Shown: in pieces, positions 51,705-62,485 of the stretch
Numbering within the stretch: the first letter of the stretch is position 1
How the letters are laid out: each line of letters starts with the position of its first letter
Assembly (NCBI GenBank): GCA_000149265.1
Contig: CH002892.1
Span: 303,342 to 367,341 of the forward strand
Reading direction: 5' to 3'
Length of the DNA: 64,000 nt
Source of the DNA: Ciona savignyi
Lineage: Eukaryota > Chordata > Ascidiacea > Phlebobranchia > Cionidae
Position numbers and translations under genes: made by a program
Notes under the pieces: model-generated
The model's input: the letters and a program-made list of their open reading frames with translations, nothing else
Databases searched by the model: none
Told to the model about the DNA's origin: nothing

Positions 51705-51860
51705 GTTATAACACGAACAATCGTCTGATTACCTCGTGCCCATCGTCGGGTTAAATGACCTTTCTATTGTGCTAAATGTGACAAGTCGCATTCGTTTAAT
51801 CAATGTATTCGCTTGGTTTGGCCAAGACCTTTCAGTGCTCAATGGCGACTGTCGGGTGGT
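51705..51860 (-). repeat. degraded copy of the 290-bp SINE family
   Basis: ACACGAACAATCGTCTGATT, CCTCGTGCCCATCGTCGGGT and GGCCAAGACCTTTCAGTGCT match the body with gaps. Confidence 0.45.
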
Positions 51861-51919
51861 TACGTCATATCGACTTCGACACCTACGTAGGAGGCCACTG
51901 TCAAGAGGGGACCAAATGT

Positions 51920-52012
51920 GTAGGTGGCCGAATGGGTAACGCAACGAGCTTATAAGCAAAATTAAACAAAAGATTATATCGCGGATTCGAAACCCCGTAT
52001 AAAACACACGCC
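51920..52012 (+). repeat. tRNA-like repeat, short family
   Basis: GGTGGCCGAATGGGTAACGC followed by CGCGGATTCGAAACCCCG fits the A-box and B-box layout. It forms a tandem pair with the next copy at 52032. Confidence 0.6.
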
Positions 52013-52031
52013 GTATGACAACATCGAATCG

Positions 52032-52140
52032 TACGGTCGAATAGCTGTATGGTTAACGTGACCGATACATTTACTGACTTACATACAAAAAACGGTTTTA
52101 GCAATTAGCCCATTCTGGGTTCGAAACTAAAGCCGGTAAA
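52032..52140 (+). repeat. tRNA-like repeat, short family
   Basis: TACGGTCGAATAGCTGTATG...GTGACCGATACA...TTCTGGGTTCGAAACTAAAG; it matches the copies at 13716 and 53206 through the whole spacer. Confidence 0.6.
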
Positions 52141-52664
52141 AAATTACAACACGGAATCCAATTATAAAGTGTTGTATCCATGTGGTGAGTATGCTGGTGT
52201 CACCATATTTCAACATCACCATGTGGTCAAACCTCAAATACAGATATATGGCCACAGCTAAGTGGTGTTAAGTCTGCTATTCATGACTGCAACCCACCCC
52301 GCCCCGCTGTTGGAACTATTTGTTAGTGAGATCTGGTGTTGTTTCCTCAGGGACCCGGCATCCAGTGGGTTGGGTATTTATAGAAGTCAACAAGACAACA
52401 CCACCTGTTTCACAGCTGTTCAGTTTTCCAACTAACTTGTGCAGCATGTTTGCATGGAGTAAAAATAGAGCAAGGCAGGTGTTACTTCCCACGCCCCGCG
52501 ACACGTGTTTCGACGCCTGTTCTGTCTCACCGTTCGAAGGGCATACGCGATCATGCGTAACGCCTCACGTGACATGATGGATAATTGAATAATACAGGAT
52601 GAGAGAGCAAATTACTGGGATAAAATAGGCTCATAATGTTTTATCACATTAAATCATAAAACGC

Positions 52665-52830
52665 GATGATCATTATCACGCGCAATCGCCAGCTTAACGG
52701 TGCTATCGTAGTATGCTGTGTACGATGTGGGTTCAGAAGATATCCTCGAACCGCTTTACCCGTCACAACCAATTAACCTACGGTCAGTTTCGAATCTACA
52801 TTCCTTTATCCACGGGATATTTGCATATTC
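52665..52830 (-). repeat. degraded copy of the 290-bp SINE family
   Basis: ATTATCACGCGCAATCGCCA, CACAACCAATTAACCTACGG and CAGTTTCGAATCTACATTCC keep the family order but little else. Confidence 0.4.
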
Positions 52831-53205
52831 GATAAATAAGCATTTAATCCCAGCAACAAACTAAGTATTTTGGAATGCTTTTCTTTCGTTGACTATGTTT
52901 TACACTTTTTTCGGTTCTCAACGCATAACATAGTAAAATATAACGTTTATATAACATTATATTGATGAAATGCTCATATGAACTAATTTGAACAGGAGCA
53001 TTGGTGCAGCGTATGCTGCGTGGACAACGGAAATCGGAGCTCGAATTTTTAAATGACGGCGCTTTTTCCAAGGCAGTGAATTTACATAACATTATTACTC
53101 GGATAAAACCATAAATGTTGGGTCTAAACGGCGCGTTAATCCAGCGTCCGGAAGGTGGCGGTAAAGTCACTATCTTAAGAGAGCCGGCCAGATCAGCGAG
53201 TGATG

Positions 53206-53312
53206 TACGGTCGTGTGGCTGAATGGTTGACCCGACCGATACATCAACTAAGTATATAAAAACGGTCTTAGGGACAAGCCCGTCTTTGGTTTGAAACTAA
53301 GCTCGGTAAGAA
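53206..53312 (+). repeat. tRNA-like repeat, short family
   Basis: TACGGTCGTGTGGCTGAATG, then GACCCGACCGATACATCAAC and GGTTTGAAACTAAGCTCGGT: a good copy with a diverged B box. Confidence 0.6.
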
Positions 53313-53821
53313 ATCAGCTTGTCAACTCATTGACATCATAGATGAATTACGTAACTAGATAACGACAACGTTATAAACACAGTTGTATTGTATAGAATAT
53401 GAAGGGAGTATACAAGTGCACGTAGTTATGTAACAGTGAGTAAAGAAGAAAACTGGTTGAAGTTCCAAATCGCACCACAAGAAGTTATGAAGTACGGAAC
53501 AAAGAAAATAGAAATATTTACACAAAATAAAATACTCAGAAAAAAAGTTTTAACAAAAACCTTTGGTGGAATATTAAAGTCTTCTTAATTTTGAGTTTCT
53601 TGGCCTGTAATGTACAAATGTGATGACGTTATAACATGTCGTGGCATCCGTGTTAGTCGGTGTGATGCCAACTATGTGGCATCCAAATAGGCAACGCCGA
53701 ATTCTTTAGTAGAATCATGGGTTATAGGAAGTAGCGTTTCAAATAAATAAAAAGGTAAAGTAGGAAATCCTAGAGAAAGAATGCCACATGACTTATGATT
53801 ACCAATTGAGAACGCAAATGT

Positions 53822-54115
53822 TGAGAGCTATCGCACCCATCGTCGGGTTACAAGAGCTAATGCAGTGTGTTGTGTATGGTTCGCACATTCCTTTAATTTA
53901 GTAGAACCCAATAATCCGATGGGTTCAGGCAATATCAGTTAAGTGCCTTACCCAAGGACAGACTGATTAACCAGCGACCAGTTCCGTTGACGATTTACCG
54001 ACCGCATATGGCAGTTGAAAGATTACAGAGGTACCACCACCAGCCATTAGCTTTGTGGGTTAGTGCGTCACCTCTTAGCCGAAAAGTTGCAGGTTCGAAA
54101 CTGGTCGCTTGCAAG
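53822..54115. repeat. rearranged copy of the 290-bp SINE family
   Basis: 53822-53990 is a minus-oriented body (CGCACCCATCGTCGGGTTAC ... GCGACCAGTTCCG). 54040-54115 is a plus-oriented head (TTAGTGCGTCACCTCTTAGC, GCAGGTTCGAAACTGGTCGC). The two pieces point in opposite directions, and the head ends only about 35 bp from the CCDC83 stop codon, so it probably contributes to the CCDC83 3' UTR. Confidence 0.55.
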
Positions 54116-54150
54116 TCTCCTCCATAAACTCACCCAAAGTTCAATTTCGA

Positions 54151-57100
54151 TTACGCAGAATTTGGTTCAATTTGCGGAGGATTCTCGAGTGCGGATCTGA
54201 TCATGGGGGGGTCGATGGGCCACCGTGGACGCGTCACCATGTCCGGTTTGGAGCCGTCGACGATCTGCAGAGTTGCGTCGATGGGGTGGATGGGTTTGCT
54301 CTCCCCGTGCACGCACAGCAGTTTGATCTCAAGTGGTCCAAGATGGAGGAAATCCTGGAAGCAAATTGTTCATCACTTTAATGTAAAACCCCATGCTGCC
54401 CCTAGTGAGTAGAATATCTGCACGGCTGCGTCAGACCAAACCTGGACGACAGGACGTTGGAATTGTGCTGCAAACTTTGTGTGAAAAAACAAATTTTATT
54501 TTGTTTGCTGACGTCATGTTGGTGTTTTTCTGGGTTAATGGAAGTTCCTTCATTTATGTTTATTTATTATTTAAAAAAAAACGAAAAATCAACGGAAAAA
54601 TGACAGTCGTAAATCATGTGAATATAAAACTTGAAATTACAGATGTCAGGAGTGGTTGTAAGATATGATGGTTGGAAGGGTTGAGCCCAAATGGAGATTT
54701 AAATTTGAAACAGAAAAAGTTAACATAGAAATACAATCAATTTTATTATTTTTACTATTGTCCTATTTTACCATTTTTACATCAATATTAATTTTAACTC
54801 CTTCTTGTTCAATTAGAGGAATATAAGATGTGGCGAACTTGGCCCATGTTGAATTTTATTTAATACTTTTTACCACATGATTCTTTAATTCCGGGTAAAC
54901 AACCTTTACCGGCCCATTAACACATGTTCAAATCTCATCATTTTTCTCTGTTTGAAACAGTTAGAATAAGTTGATTTGAAACAATTACCTTCTCCTCGTA
55001 TACGTTGATGTCACGTACTTGCTGAGCCACCATCTCACTCTCCCACTCTTTCTCCCCCTCCTCCTCATTTTCCTCCTGCTCCTGGAGGAGTGAGAAAACC
55101 CGTTTCTCCACCGCTCGTTGCATGGCGCTCATTGGTCGAGCTTCAATTGCTGTTGTGATGTCATAATAGTAATTATAGTTTAATGTTTTGTATGATGATT
55201 ATCCACATTCTGTAATAGCTCCAGCAACTGGACTGTGGGCATAAGGTGAATTACTGTGCACCTAAGCAAGCTACTTTACATTGCTCTAAGTGTTATTTTA
55301 ACTTAAGACTGTGAAAACGACATGCATTGGTCGTATTCGAAACACTCACAAAACAATGAGGTGTGTTTCATATGGTATGGTAAAATACCGAGTCATCATC
55401 ACCTTTAACATCGTCCTGATGACTCGGCTGATATACGGACATTTGCTTGAGGTCCATATCGAGCATGTTGTCGTCGTCCAACACTTCGTCATCTTCAAAC
55501 TGCGTCAGGTAGAAATTCCTGTGAAACAAACAGAGAATTTCAACAATTGTTCTCGCAGCATAACATTGTGTTCTACTGGATCTTGTACATTGATTTAAAA
55601 TTAATAGCGACAAAATGTTAAGAGAGTTCCGTAATATGCTTCAGAAAAAAAAGTCTTTAAAAAAATTCATTAATTTTGTTTGTTTATAATACACAAATCG
55701 GTTAAACCTTTAATCAAGTATCTAGCATGGAAGACAACCTACTTGTTCACCAAAACTCACTGATAACTTCTAAAGTTGTCCAATATGCGATATGTCCAAT
55801 ATTATACAACCAGGTTTATATATATAATATAATATCCCCAACCACACATATTATTATCCCCCCACCACTCCACACCCAACACCAACCTCGATATCTTGAG
55901 ATCCTCCTGCTTACAATCCAACAACTCACTGATACTTTCCAAGTTCTCACGCTCCAGTTCTTCCAGCAGCTTCCGGAGGCTTCGCTCCTCTTCCCTGATG
56001 AAATATTATTTGAAATTATATTGATTATACTGTAGCGACCTGGCTACATCACGGTCTGTGAACCGAAGCGGGCTTTGCCACGAATCTGAGAAACATCACT
56101 ACAAAACCTTATATTGAGGAAATTATATTGATATCGGATCTAGTAACTCCTACCCATTGTGCAATTGCCAAAGCTGTTACAGTGTGTCGTATATTGGTAG
56201 AGTGTTTAAATATTATTTGTGCTCCTTCATTTATATTAAAATAGCGCAGTTACTTAAAAGGAGAAAGGGCATAGCAGCAAAACTAGAGTGGATAATAATT
56301 CTCCATCATGGCAGTAATGATTGCAAACTGAGTAAAACACCAGGCAAACCCCAAATAAAAACAGTATAAAACAAATGTCAGTCAAAAAAAAAGGTATAAC
56401 AGGAGAAAAAGGAGTAAGACCTCGAATAAAAGTGTGCAAGTATGACCCAGTAATAAAAAGAGAAAATAAAATTTCACCAATGGCTAGAAACCGTTTTAGA
56501 AACACACCCTTGGTGGACATAGCATCTATACCCATATGCATTACAGGGGTTTCGGGCTAAAGTTAAAAAAATAGAGTTGGGAGTTAAAAATGAGAAACTT
56601 CAAATACAAAAAACCTTGCAACAACTATCAGGCTAAGTCACATGGAAGATAATACATTAGCCCTGCAAACTTTTTAATACTACACACTTATCCGAGCAAT
56701 AGGTAGGCCTGTAAAATGTACATTTTTAGGTGAACACGCACAGGCAAAATCACGAACCTAGAACTTGGATATTGAAGTCACAAAAACAATGTCAGTCGTA
56801 GAAATAAACAAAACACTGATATACCTCAGAGGTTAACACACGGGCAATCGTCAGATCACCTCGCGCCCATCGTCGGGTTACCGAAGCTATTGCAATCAGT
56901 GTGTTGTATATGATTCACACATTTCTTCAATTTGGTAGAACCCAATTAATCCGCTGGGTTCAGGCAATGTCCGTTAAGTGCCTTGCCCAAGGACACAACA
57001 AATTAGCTAGCGACCAGTTTCAGACTTGGAACCCTTCGATTGAAAGACATCACCCTACACAGAACATATGCAACACCTTTTCATGCATATGCAACACCTT

Positions 57101-60100
57101 TAGGGTGCATATGCAACACCTTTCATCAATTAAATACCTTATGCTTCCCCACCTGTGTATCTGAGCCTCATTCTTGAGCCACTCGTTCTCGTGAACCTCC
57201 TGCACGCTGGCGGCATCGAGGTGCTCCATGGCTTTCTCCGACGCCAGGTATTGCTGCTCCTGCATGCAATGCTCCATGTACATTGTGACATCACACTTGG
57301 CTGCGTCAAGCTGTCTCTTCAAGTGACCTGCAAGGTTGGCGAGGTTATAACTCGACTATGGAGATGAGGTGTTTTACAATACTCTTAGTGAATAAAAAGA
57401 TAAATAATCACACACCGTAATGTCATTTCGACTTTAAGCATGAGGTGTCTTCTGATAACCGTGGATAAAGCCTAGCTTCTAACCTACGAGAATATAAATG
57501 AACCAGAATTACAGTTTTAATTGTTTAATTGACTTTGAATCAGATAGGAACCGGAAATTGCACTTCCCCCATCCTACCATTCACACCAGCTGTCATGATG
57601 AGTCATCACTTACCACACATGTCATCGAAGTTACGTTGCATATCTTCTAATTCAGAGTTCAAAATTTGAATCTAAATTATGGAATTTGTTTTAAAATCTG
57701 CCAATTTATACAGAAGTTACATTAATTAAATCAACAAAATAAATTCACTGTAAATGATAAATCTTCATTAAATCAACAAAATCAACGAGAAATCAACATA
57801 ACAGATTCAACAAATCAACATCGATTCAACCCTACCTGTGTTGCGTGCTCATGCGATCCGATATTCTTATAATCCGTCCAATATTCCACTTGGGAACCCA
57901 CATTACTGAGCTCTTTGTCGACCTCTGCGATCCTCAGGTGCAAATCTGTTGGGTGGTGATGGGGTGATGGGGTTATTCATGAGCAAGATACTGGTGAAAC
58001 AAAATGCCGAAGTATCAGAATCTACAAATTCTGTAAACCATGATAATGAAATACTGGCAGAAAATAAAGACATAATAGAAGATGTGACAGAAGAATCCTT
58101 AAATATGGATGGACTACTTCATGTTTCTTTTATGACTGAAATCAAATCGAATGTGAAAGACAACCAACTACCAATACTTGGCAGTTCTTTCTACAGGCAA
58201 GATGCATGTTTTACTTTACACAACTGGTGCAATATATTATTAACCCCTTGAACCTAATGCTCATCAACCAGTGTCCCACGGCCACAAGACAACGCTGGGT
58301 GTGCGGCAGGAAAATAATAATATTTTTTTTAAACACAGATTTTCCAAAATAAAAAGGATTTAAGTTTTTTGCAAATTTGAATATAACTGCTATCAGACAC
58401 TATAATATCGAATAAATTATTTTAGTTTTAACATTATTAACATTTTTGACTGCAATGTGCCGTCAAATTTAGTAAGTTTCTAAATGTGCCTTGGATGTAA
58501 AAAGGTTGCGGAACACCGGTCCATCCCTTAATCATTCCTACTTGTGTTTATTTTAAAACTATCGAAATGTTTAAAATTTACGTGAATACTGACATAAGGC
58601 TTATATTATCACCATTAGATATATATAATTCATTTCCCATCAAATATGGAAATATTTTATCAAATCAATTGAAAAATTAATTTCCATATTTTTCAAAAAT
58701 TAAAAGATTGACACAAGTTTAGAAATTGTTACTTCTTTAATTCCCCATCATTAAATATCCTGCTGGCGTCATTTGTTGCAATTAATACTAACTAAACAGA
58801 CAGATTCTGACATCATCCATGAATCACTCCATACCGTCGAGTTCCTTATCTTCCCTCCGCGCTGCCTCCCACTTCCCATGCAAAGCTTGCTCCACATGCT
58901 CGCTGTTGTAGACCTGCCGTTGCGCCAACTCTTTCTCCTGTTCCTTGGCTTGTCGGAGCAACGTCTTGATGTGGATTTGCTGCTCTTCGCATAAACGTGC
59001 GTTCTGGGGGTTTGTGGGGTTTCAGGCAATCTTGCAACTCATGCATATGGTGGGAAACAGTGATTTCAAGCATTAATAATATCCAACACAAACATGTAAA
59101 CCTCACTTATAATGATGTTCTTATCCAAATCCGTTTGTTTTGGAAAATTAATTTTGAATCAATAATTTTGAAAAATCATCACTGCCCACCTAAAAAAACA
59201 TCTGACAAAAATTGACTTTAATACATCACTGAAGTTGTAGGAATACCCGCATATTGTGATATTTTCAACATTCAGTTTGCTGGTGTTATTGCAATGACAA
59301 TATCCTACTAATGCAATACCCAGTTTAATTGACCAAGTTATCAATGCAATATATGTAAAATGGGAATAAATAGAGATGTATAAAGCAGTTGGTTTAGTGG
59401 TCATGACAATCATGTTATTAAGCTTGCAAACAACAAACCACCCGTCACATGACCACCCATCACATGACCACCATAACACAATCATAACTCACTCTTTCAC
59501 GGAAGCGTTTGTTCTTTTCTTTCAATCCTTTGATCTCAAATTGCAAATCTTCAGATGATTTCTCCTTCACCTGGATCCTGTGGAATATTGAGGTATTAAG
59601 GCCCTATGTTTTGGAGAAATAAGATATAAGCCATTGGGAGGTTGGGTGTTAAGGCACATTTTATTTTTTCACTATGTTTTTTCATTACAATAAAAGTGAT
59701 TAAAAGATAAACATTCATCACCTTGAGAGGGTTCAAAACCAGTCACTGACACCTGGCCCAGTTGATCATAGGTTCTCAAGTTTAACCCTTTAACTGCCGG
59801 CTGTTTTTTAGGTCATTTTTCGGCGAAGTCGCCTTAGGTTAGAAGCTTTTATACAAAAAACTATTGATGTTAGCATGATATGATCAACAGAAAAGTTGTT
59901 CAGTAATAAATTTTCTTTTGTTTTACATTAGTTAAATTTTGATGACGTCATGTGTTTCTATTTAGATCAACAAAAACTATCTTTTTTTCTCATTTACAAA
60001 CAAAACATTAGGTAGCAAAGTTATTTATGATTATCTTTGGATCATTTTTGTACTACTGGTTTTGTGATGACCTCACAACTTGACTGATGACGTCGTAATA

Positions 60101-60918
60101 CGCAAATCAAAAATTTTTTTTTTTTTTTTACTTTCGCCCAATGAAACACAAACACATAGCCACAGGAAAACAAAACTGATGCAAAACATCTTTAAAAATG
60201 TTCTTTATTGTTAGAACTACTGAAAACGAAGCACAACTGTTTCCAGAATCACTATATGCCAACAAAAGGGCAGCTTCTTCAACAGAATATCTGTTTTTAC
60301 CCTCCATAAGCTCAAAAAATGGCCTAATCCAAAATGTACAAGCGAAAACCGAATGTATTGTTTTCAAACTAAACAAGCGAACCATGACGACAATAGTTGA
60401 AAACTGATCGGGGACTAAAACAGTAATTAAAACTATTTAAAACAAACAAAACCACACATATATATGTAGACGTTTTTTCAAACTCAAATAACTAAAAAAT
60501 TTCCAATGCAAACCTATATATCATCTTATATTGGTAAACGCAGAAATTATTCAGCTCTCCAGCGCCATCTCACTGATCAAAATCGGCCGTATACTTTTCC
60601 ACTTATGTAATTTTCGGCAGTTAAAGGGTTAAGATCAAATTTAAGAATGTCTTAATCATGCACAACACTCTACAATGTGTTATGGTGGTCTCGAGAATAT
60701 TGAGGATTGCCTTGTGTTAACAACCTTGAATTCTTTTATATAAATAAACAAAAGTATCTCTATTCCCATAAATACGTCCAGAAATAAATTTAAAATCAGG
60801 AAACTTACTGAAACGCGAGAATTGCTTCTTTCAACGTCATTTCATCTTCTTTCTTTCCAGCATTCTTCTTACCTTTACCTCCTCCCTTGCCCTTCTTCTT
60901 GCCTCCCTTTTTCCCCAT
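54151..60918 (-). CDS. CCDC83: CCDC83, coiled-coil domain-containing protein
   Basis: Ten exons: 60809-60918, 59493-59577, 58835-59003, 57836-57945, 57614-57671, 57153-57327, 55887-55994, 55403-55518, 54989-55149 and 54151-54354. All junctions are in phase, giving 431 residues (human CCDC83 is about 444). After a Lys/Gly-rich start (MGKKGGKKKGKGGGKGKK) comes a long coiled coil. Conserved landmarks are LQFEIKGLKEKNKRFRER, an HVEQALHGKWE-type segment, YWTDYKNIGSHEHATQ, NEWLKNEAQIHR, DLKISRNFYLTQ, and near the end HLGPLEIKLLCVHGESKPIH. These match the vertebrate CCDC83 order. The role of the family is poorly known; testis expression in mammals and the coiled coil suggest a sperm or ciliary structural part, which is inference. 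Exon 8 ends at GTGATG in phase 1; a second GTATTT donor 14 nt further would break the frame. Confidence 0.92.
56826..57050 (-). repeat. tRNA-derived SINE, 290-bp family
   Basis: A well-kept minus-oriented copy in a CCDC83 intron: AACACACGGGCAATCGTCAG, TTAATCCGCTGGGTTCAGGC, CAAGGACACAACAAATTAGC. The ATCCT tail is missing. Confidence 0.65.
57062..57123 (+). repeat. three-unit tandem repeat
   Basis: GCATATGCAACACCTTT (first unit starts ACATATG) occurs three times with a period of about 23-24 bp, some 30 bp from the CCDC83 exon 6 donor at 57153. Confidence 0.7.
58269..58518. mobile_element. possible hAT-like MITE
   Basis: The ends resemble imperfect inverted repeats of the hAT kind: CAGTGTCCCACGGCCAC on the left and, read inward on the other strand, CGGTGTTCCGCAACC on the right. 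About 250 bp of AT-rich, non-coding sequence lies between. I could not find a convincing 8-bp target duplication. It is in a CCDC83 intron. Confidence 0.3.
59786..60628. mobile_element. piggyBac-type non-autonomous DNA transposon
   Basis: An 843-bp element has terminal inverted repeats CCCTTTAACTGCCG (left, 59786-59799; right, 60615-60628 inverted). It is flanked on both sides by TTAA (59782-59785 and 60629-60632). TTAA target duplication with ends starting CCC is the signature of the piggyBac superfamily. No intact transposase is present; the interior is AT-rich with short frames only. It lies in CCDC83 intron 1 (59578-60808). Confidence 0.8.
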
Positions 60919-60945
60919 ATTTGGTTAATTATAACAATCTGTGGG
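60919..60945 (-). promoter_or_regulatory. candidate trans-splice acceptor, CCDC83
   Basis: ATCTTCCCACAG on the minus strand ends 20 nt upstream of the CCDC83 ATG at 60918. The pyrimidine-rich run makes it one of the best acceptors in the set. Confidence 0.5.
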
Positions 60946-61127
60946 AAGATATGGATTTGGGTCGGATTTCGACTTTCACACTAACATAGTGAAAAATTGT
61001 TGAATTTGTGTCAAAGATTGCATAAACAAAGAAGTTGGTAAAAAAATCGTCAAAAATGGCAAAAATATAAGTAAAAATAGTTGGCGAATAAAGTTAAAAC
61101 ACCCAACGGAAAGGTTTAAACAAGTGT

Positions 61128-61133
61128 TTTATT
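61128..61133 (-). terminator. polyadenylation signal of RBM48
   Basis: AATAAA on the minus strand, 27 nt after the RBM48 stop codon. The cleavage site would then lie near 61110, about 170 bp before the CCDC83 acceptor. Confidence 0.55.
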
Positions 61134-61159
61134 AAACTTAAGACGGTTGTTTTTTCTTT

Positions 61160-62467
61160 TCAAGTAGGAAACTTCCCATTAAAGGGACATTCCCCCTTTT
61201 CATCCAACTCTATTTTGTTGATTTCTTTGATGTTTTCAAGTTCGAAATGACGAGGTAAAAACTGAGGCCTCTTAACTTGAATTATTGGACGAACTTCATG
61301 AGCAGAATCTGTGGTTGGTGGAAGAATTTGGTCGTGTTGTGGCAAGGATTCCTCAATTGCCGATTGATGCCCCAAAGTTGCGAGAACCTTTTGGTGGAAA
61401 TAACCGGATTTTGTTTTAAACACTGATTTCTTTTTATCAGGAATTGTTTTAACGATTTTAATGTTGTCTTCAGGTTCAGTGTTTGTTAAAGGTTTCATGA
61501 AAATTGCAGGTTTTGATTTTACATTTTTTTGATTAGTATTGCGATATTGATTTGAAAACTTTCTATGTGACCTTGAGATTTGACAGGAGTTGATATTTGT
61601 TGATTGATAATTTTCATGTTGAAAACTTGTTGATTGAAAATTCATGGATTGATAATTTTCATGTTGAAAACTTGTTGATTGAAAATGTCTGGGTTGATAA
61701 TTTGTTGATGGACAATTTCCACCAAATTGAAAATTTGGGAGTGGGGCAGGTAGAAACATAGGAATTGTTGGTTTGTTTGTTGTGTTGAATTGATTTTGTT
61801 GCAATGACCCAGGGATAGAAGGTCCGATAATTTGTGAGTCATTCAAATTTGTTGAAGATGTGGAATTGACTGAACTTGTTGATAATTTGGTTGAATTATT
61901 CGAGTTTCCAGTTGAAGTTGTAGGCCTGCTAGTTGAATCGTCCGGATTGCCTGATAAAACTTTGTTGAAATTCTTCTTGTTGTTGTATTGCTTGACTTTG
62001 GACTTCTTATTCGAACCAGAACTTTCCTTCTCAAGGTATTTAATCCTCGAAACGACCGAACATCTCCGGTGTTTTATTTTCTCTTTTATTTCGGAAATAT
62101 CTTCAAATTCAGGAGCGTACACAACATGTAAAACTGCCCCGTAAAAATAATGTTCGTCCAAAGATCTTTTAGCTGTTTTTGCACGTTGTATTTCTTCATA
62201 TTTTAATAAAAAAACTTTAGTGAATTCTTCCTTCGGATAATCTTTTAATTCCTCGCATTTTAATATAGTTCCATACATTGAAAACAACTTAAGTAGTTCT
62301 CGTTCCAACCCTGTGGCTGGCACGTTGAACACTATGAGATATTTGGATTCTAAGTTTACTGTAAAAACTCTCACAGAAGTTCTCTTTTTTCCGCATCTGT
62401 ACTTCGGCCTAACATCGCAATAGTCTTGTTTTATATGGTGCTTGGGTACACTGGGACCTTCCGTCAT
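61160..62467 (-). CDS. RBM48: RBM48, minor-spliceosome RRM protein
   Basis: A single-exon gene of 435 residues (human RBM48 is 367). RBM48 works with ARMC7 in the nucleus in splicing of U12-type introns. The N-terminus has the family signature (YCDVRPKYRCGKKRTSVRVF, then TVNLESKYLIVFNVPATG). The RRM covers about 42-119 and ends YGAVLHVVYAPEFED, as in human. Conserved basic helices follow to about 150. The rest is low-complexity, rich in Ser, Thr, Asn and Gln, with a near-exact internal duplication around QSTSFQHENYQS. The motif IIGPSIPG resembles the IGPLLP motif of the human C-terminal region. Absence of introns could suggest an old retrocopy, but the intact frame, the UTR signals and the candidate acceptor 9 nt upstream argue for a functional gene. 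Confidence 0.95.
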   Translation of the reverse strand: MTEGPSVPKHHIKQDYCDVRPKYRCGKKRTSVRVFTVNLESKYLIVFNVPATGLERELLKLFSMYGTILKCEELKDYPKEEFTKVFLLKYEEIQRAKTAKRSLDEHYFYGAVLHVVYAPEFEDISEIKEKIKHRRCSVVSRIKYLEKESSGSNKKSKVKQYNNKKNFNKVLSGNPDDSTSRPTTSTGNSNNSTKLSTSSVNSTSSTNLNDSQIIGPSIPGSLQQNQFNTTNKPTIPMFLPAPLPNFQFGGNCPSTNYQPRHFQSTSFQHENYQSMNFQSTSFQHENYQSTNINSCQISRSHRKFSNQYRNTNQKNVKSKPAIFMKPLTNTEPEDNIKIVKTIPDKKKSVFKTKSGYFHQKVLATLGHQSAIEESLPQHDQILPPTTDSAHEVRPIIQVKRPQFLPRHFELENIKEINKIELDEKGECPFNGKFPT

Positions 62468-62485
62468 ATTTCATAGCTGAAAAGC
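62468..62485 (-). promoter_or_regulatory. candidate trans-splice acceptor, RBM48
   Basis: GCTTTTCAG on the minus strand ends 9 nt upstream of the RBM48 ATG at 62467. The 9-nt leader contains an out-of-frame ATG at 62472-62474, so initiation would need to skip the first ATG. Confidence 0.5.

Noticed and set aside
52316..52577. GC-richer 85-residue plus-strand frame
   Set aside because: Open on both strands, with no acceptor, donor or recognisable domain.
60128..60385. Transposase remnant inside the piggyBac-type element
   Set aside because: The frame shows no DDE-type motif or recognisable similarity; the element looks non-autonomous.
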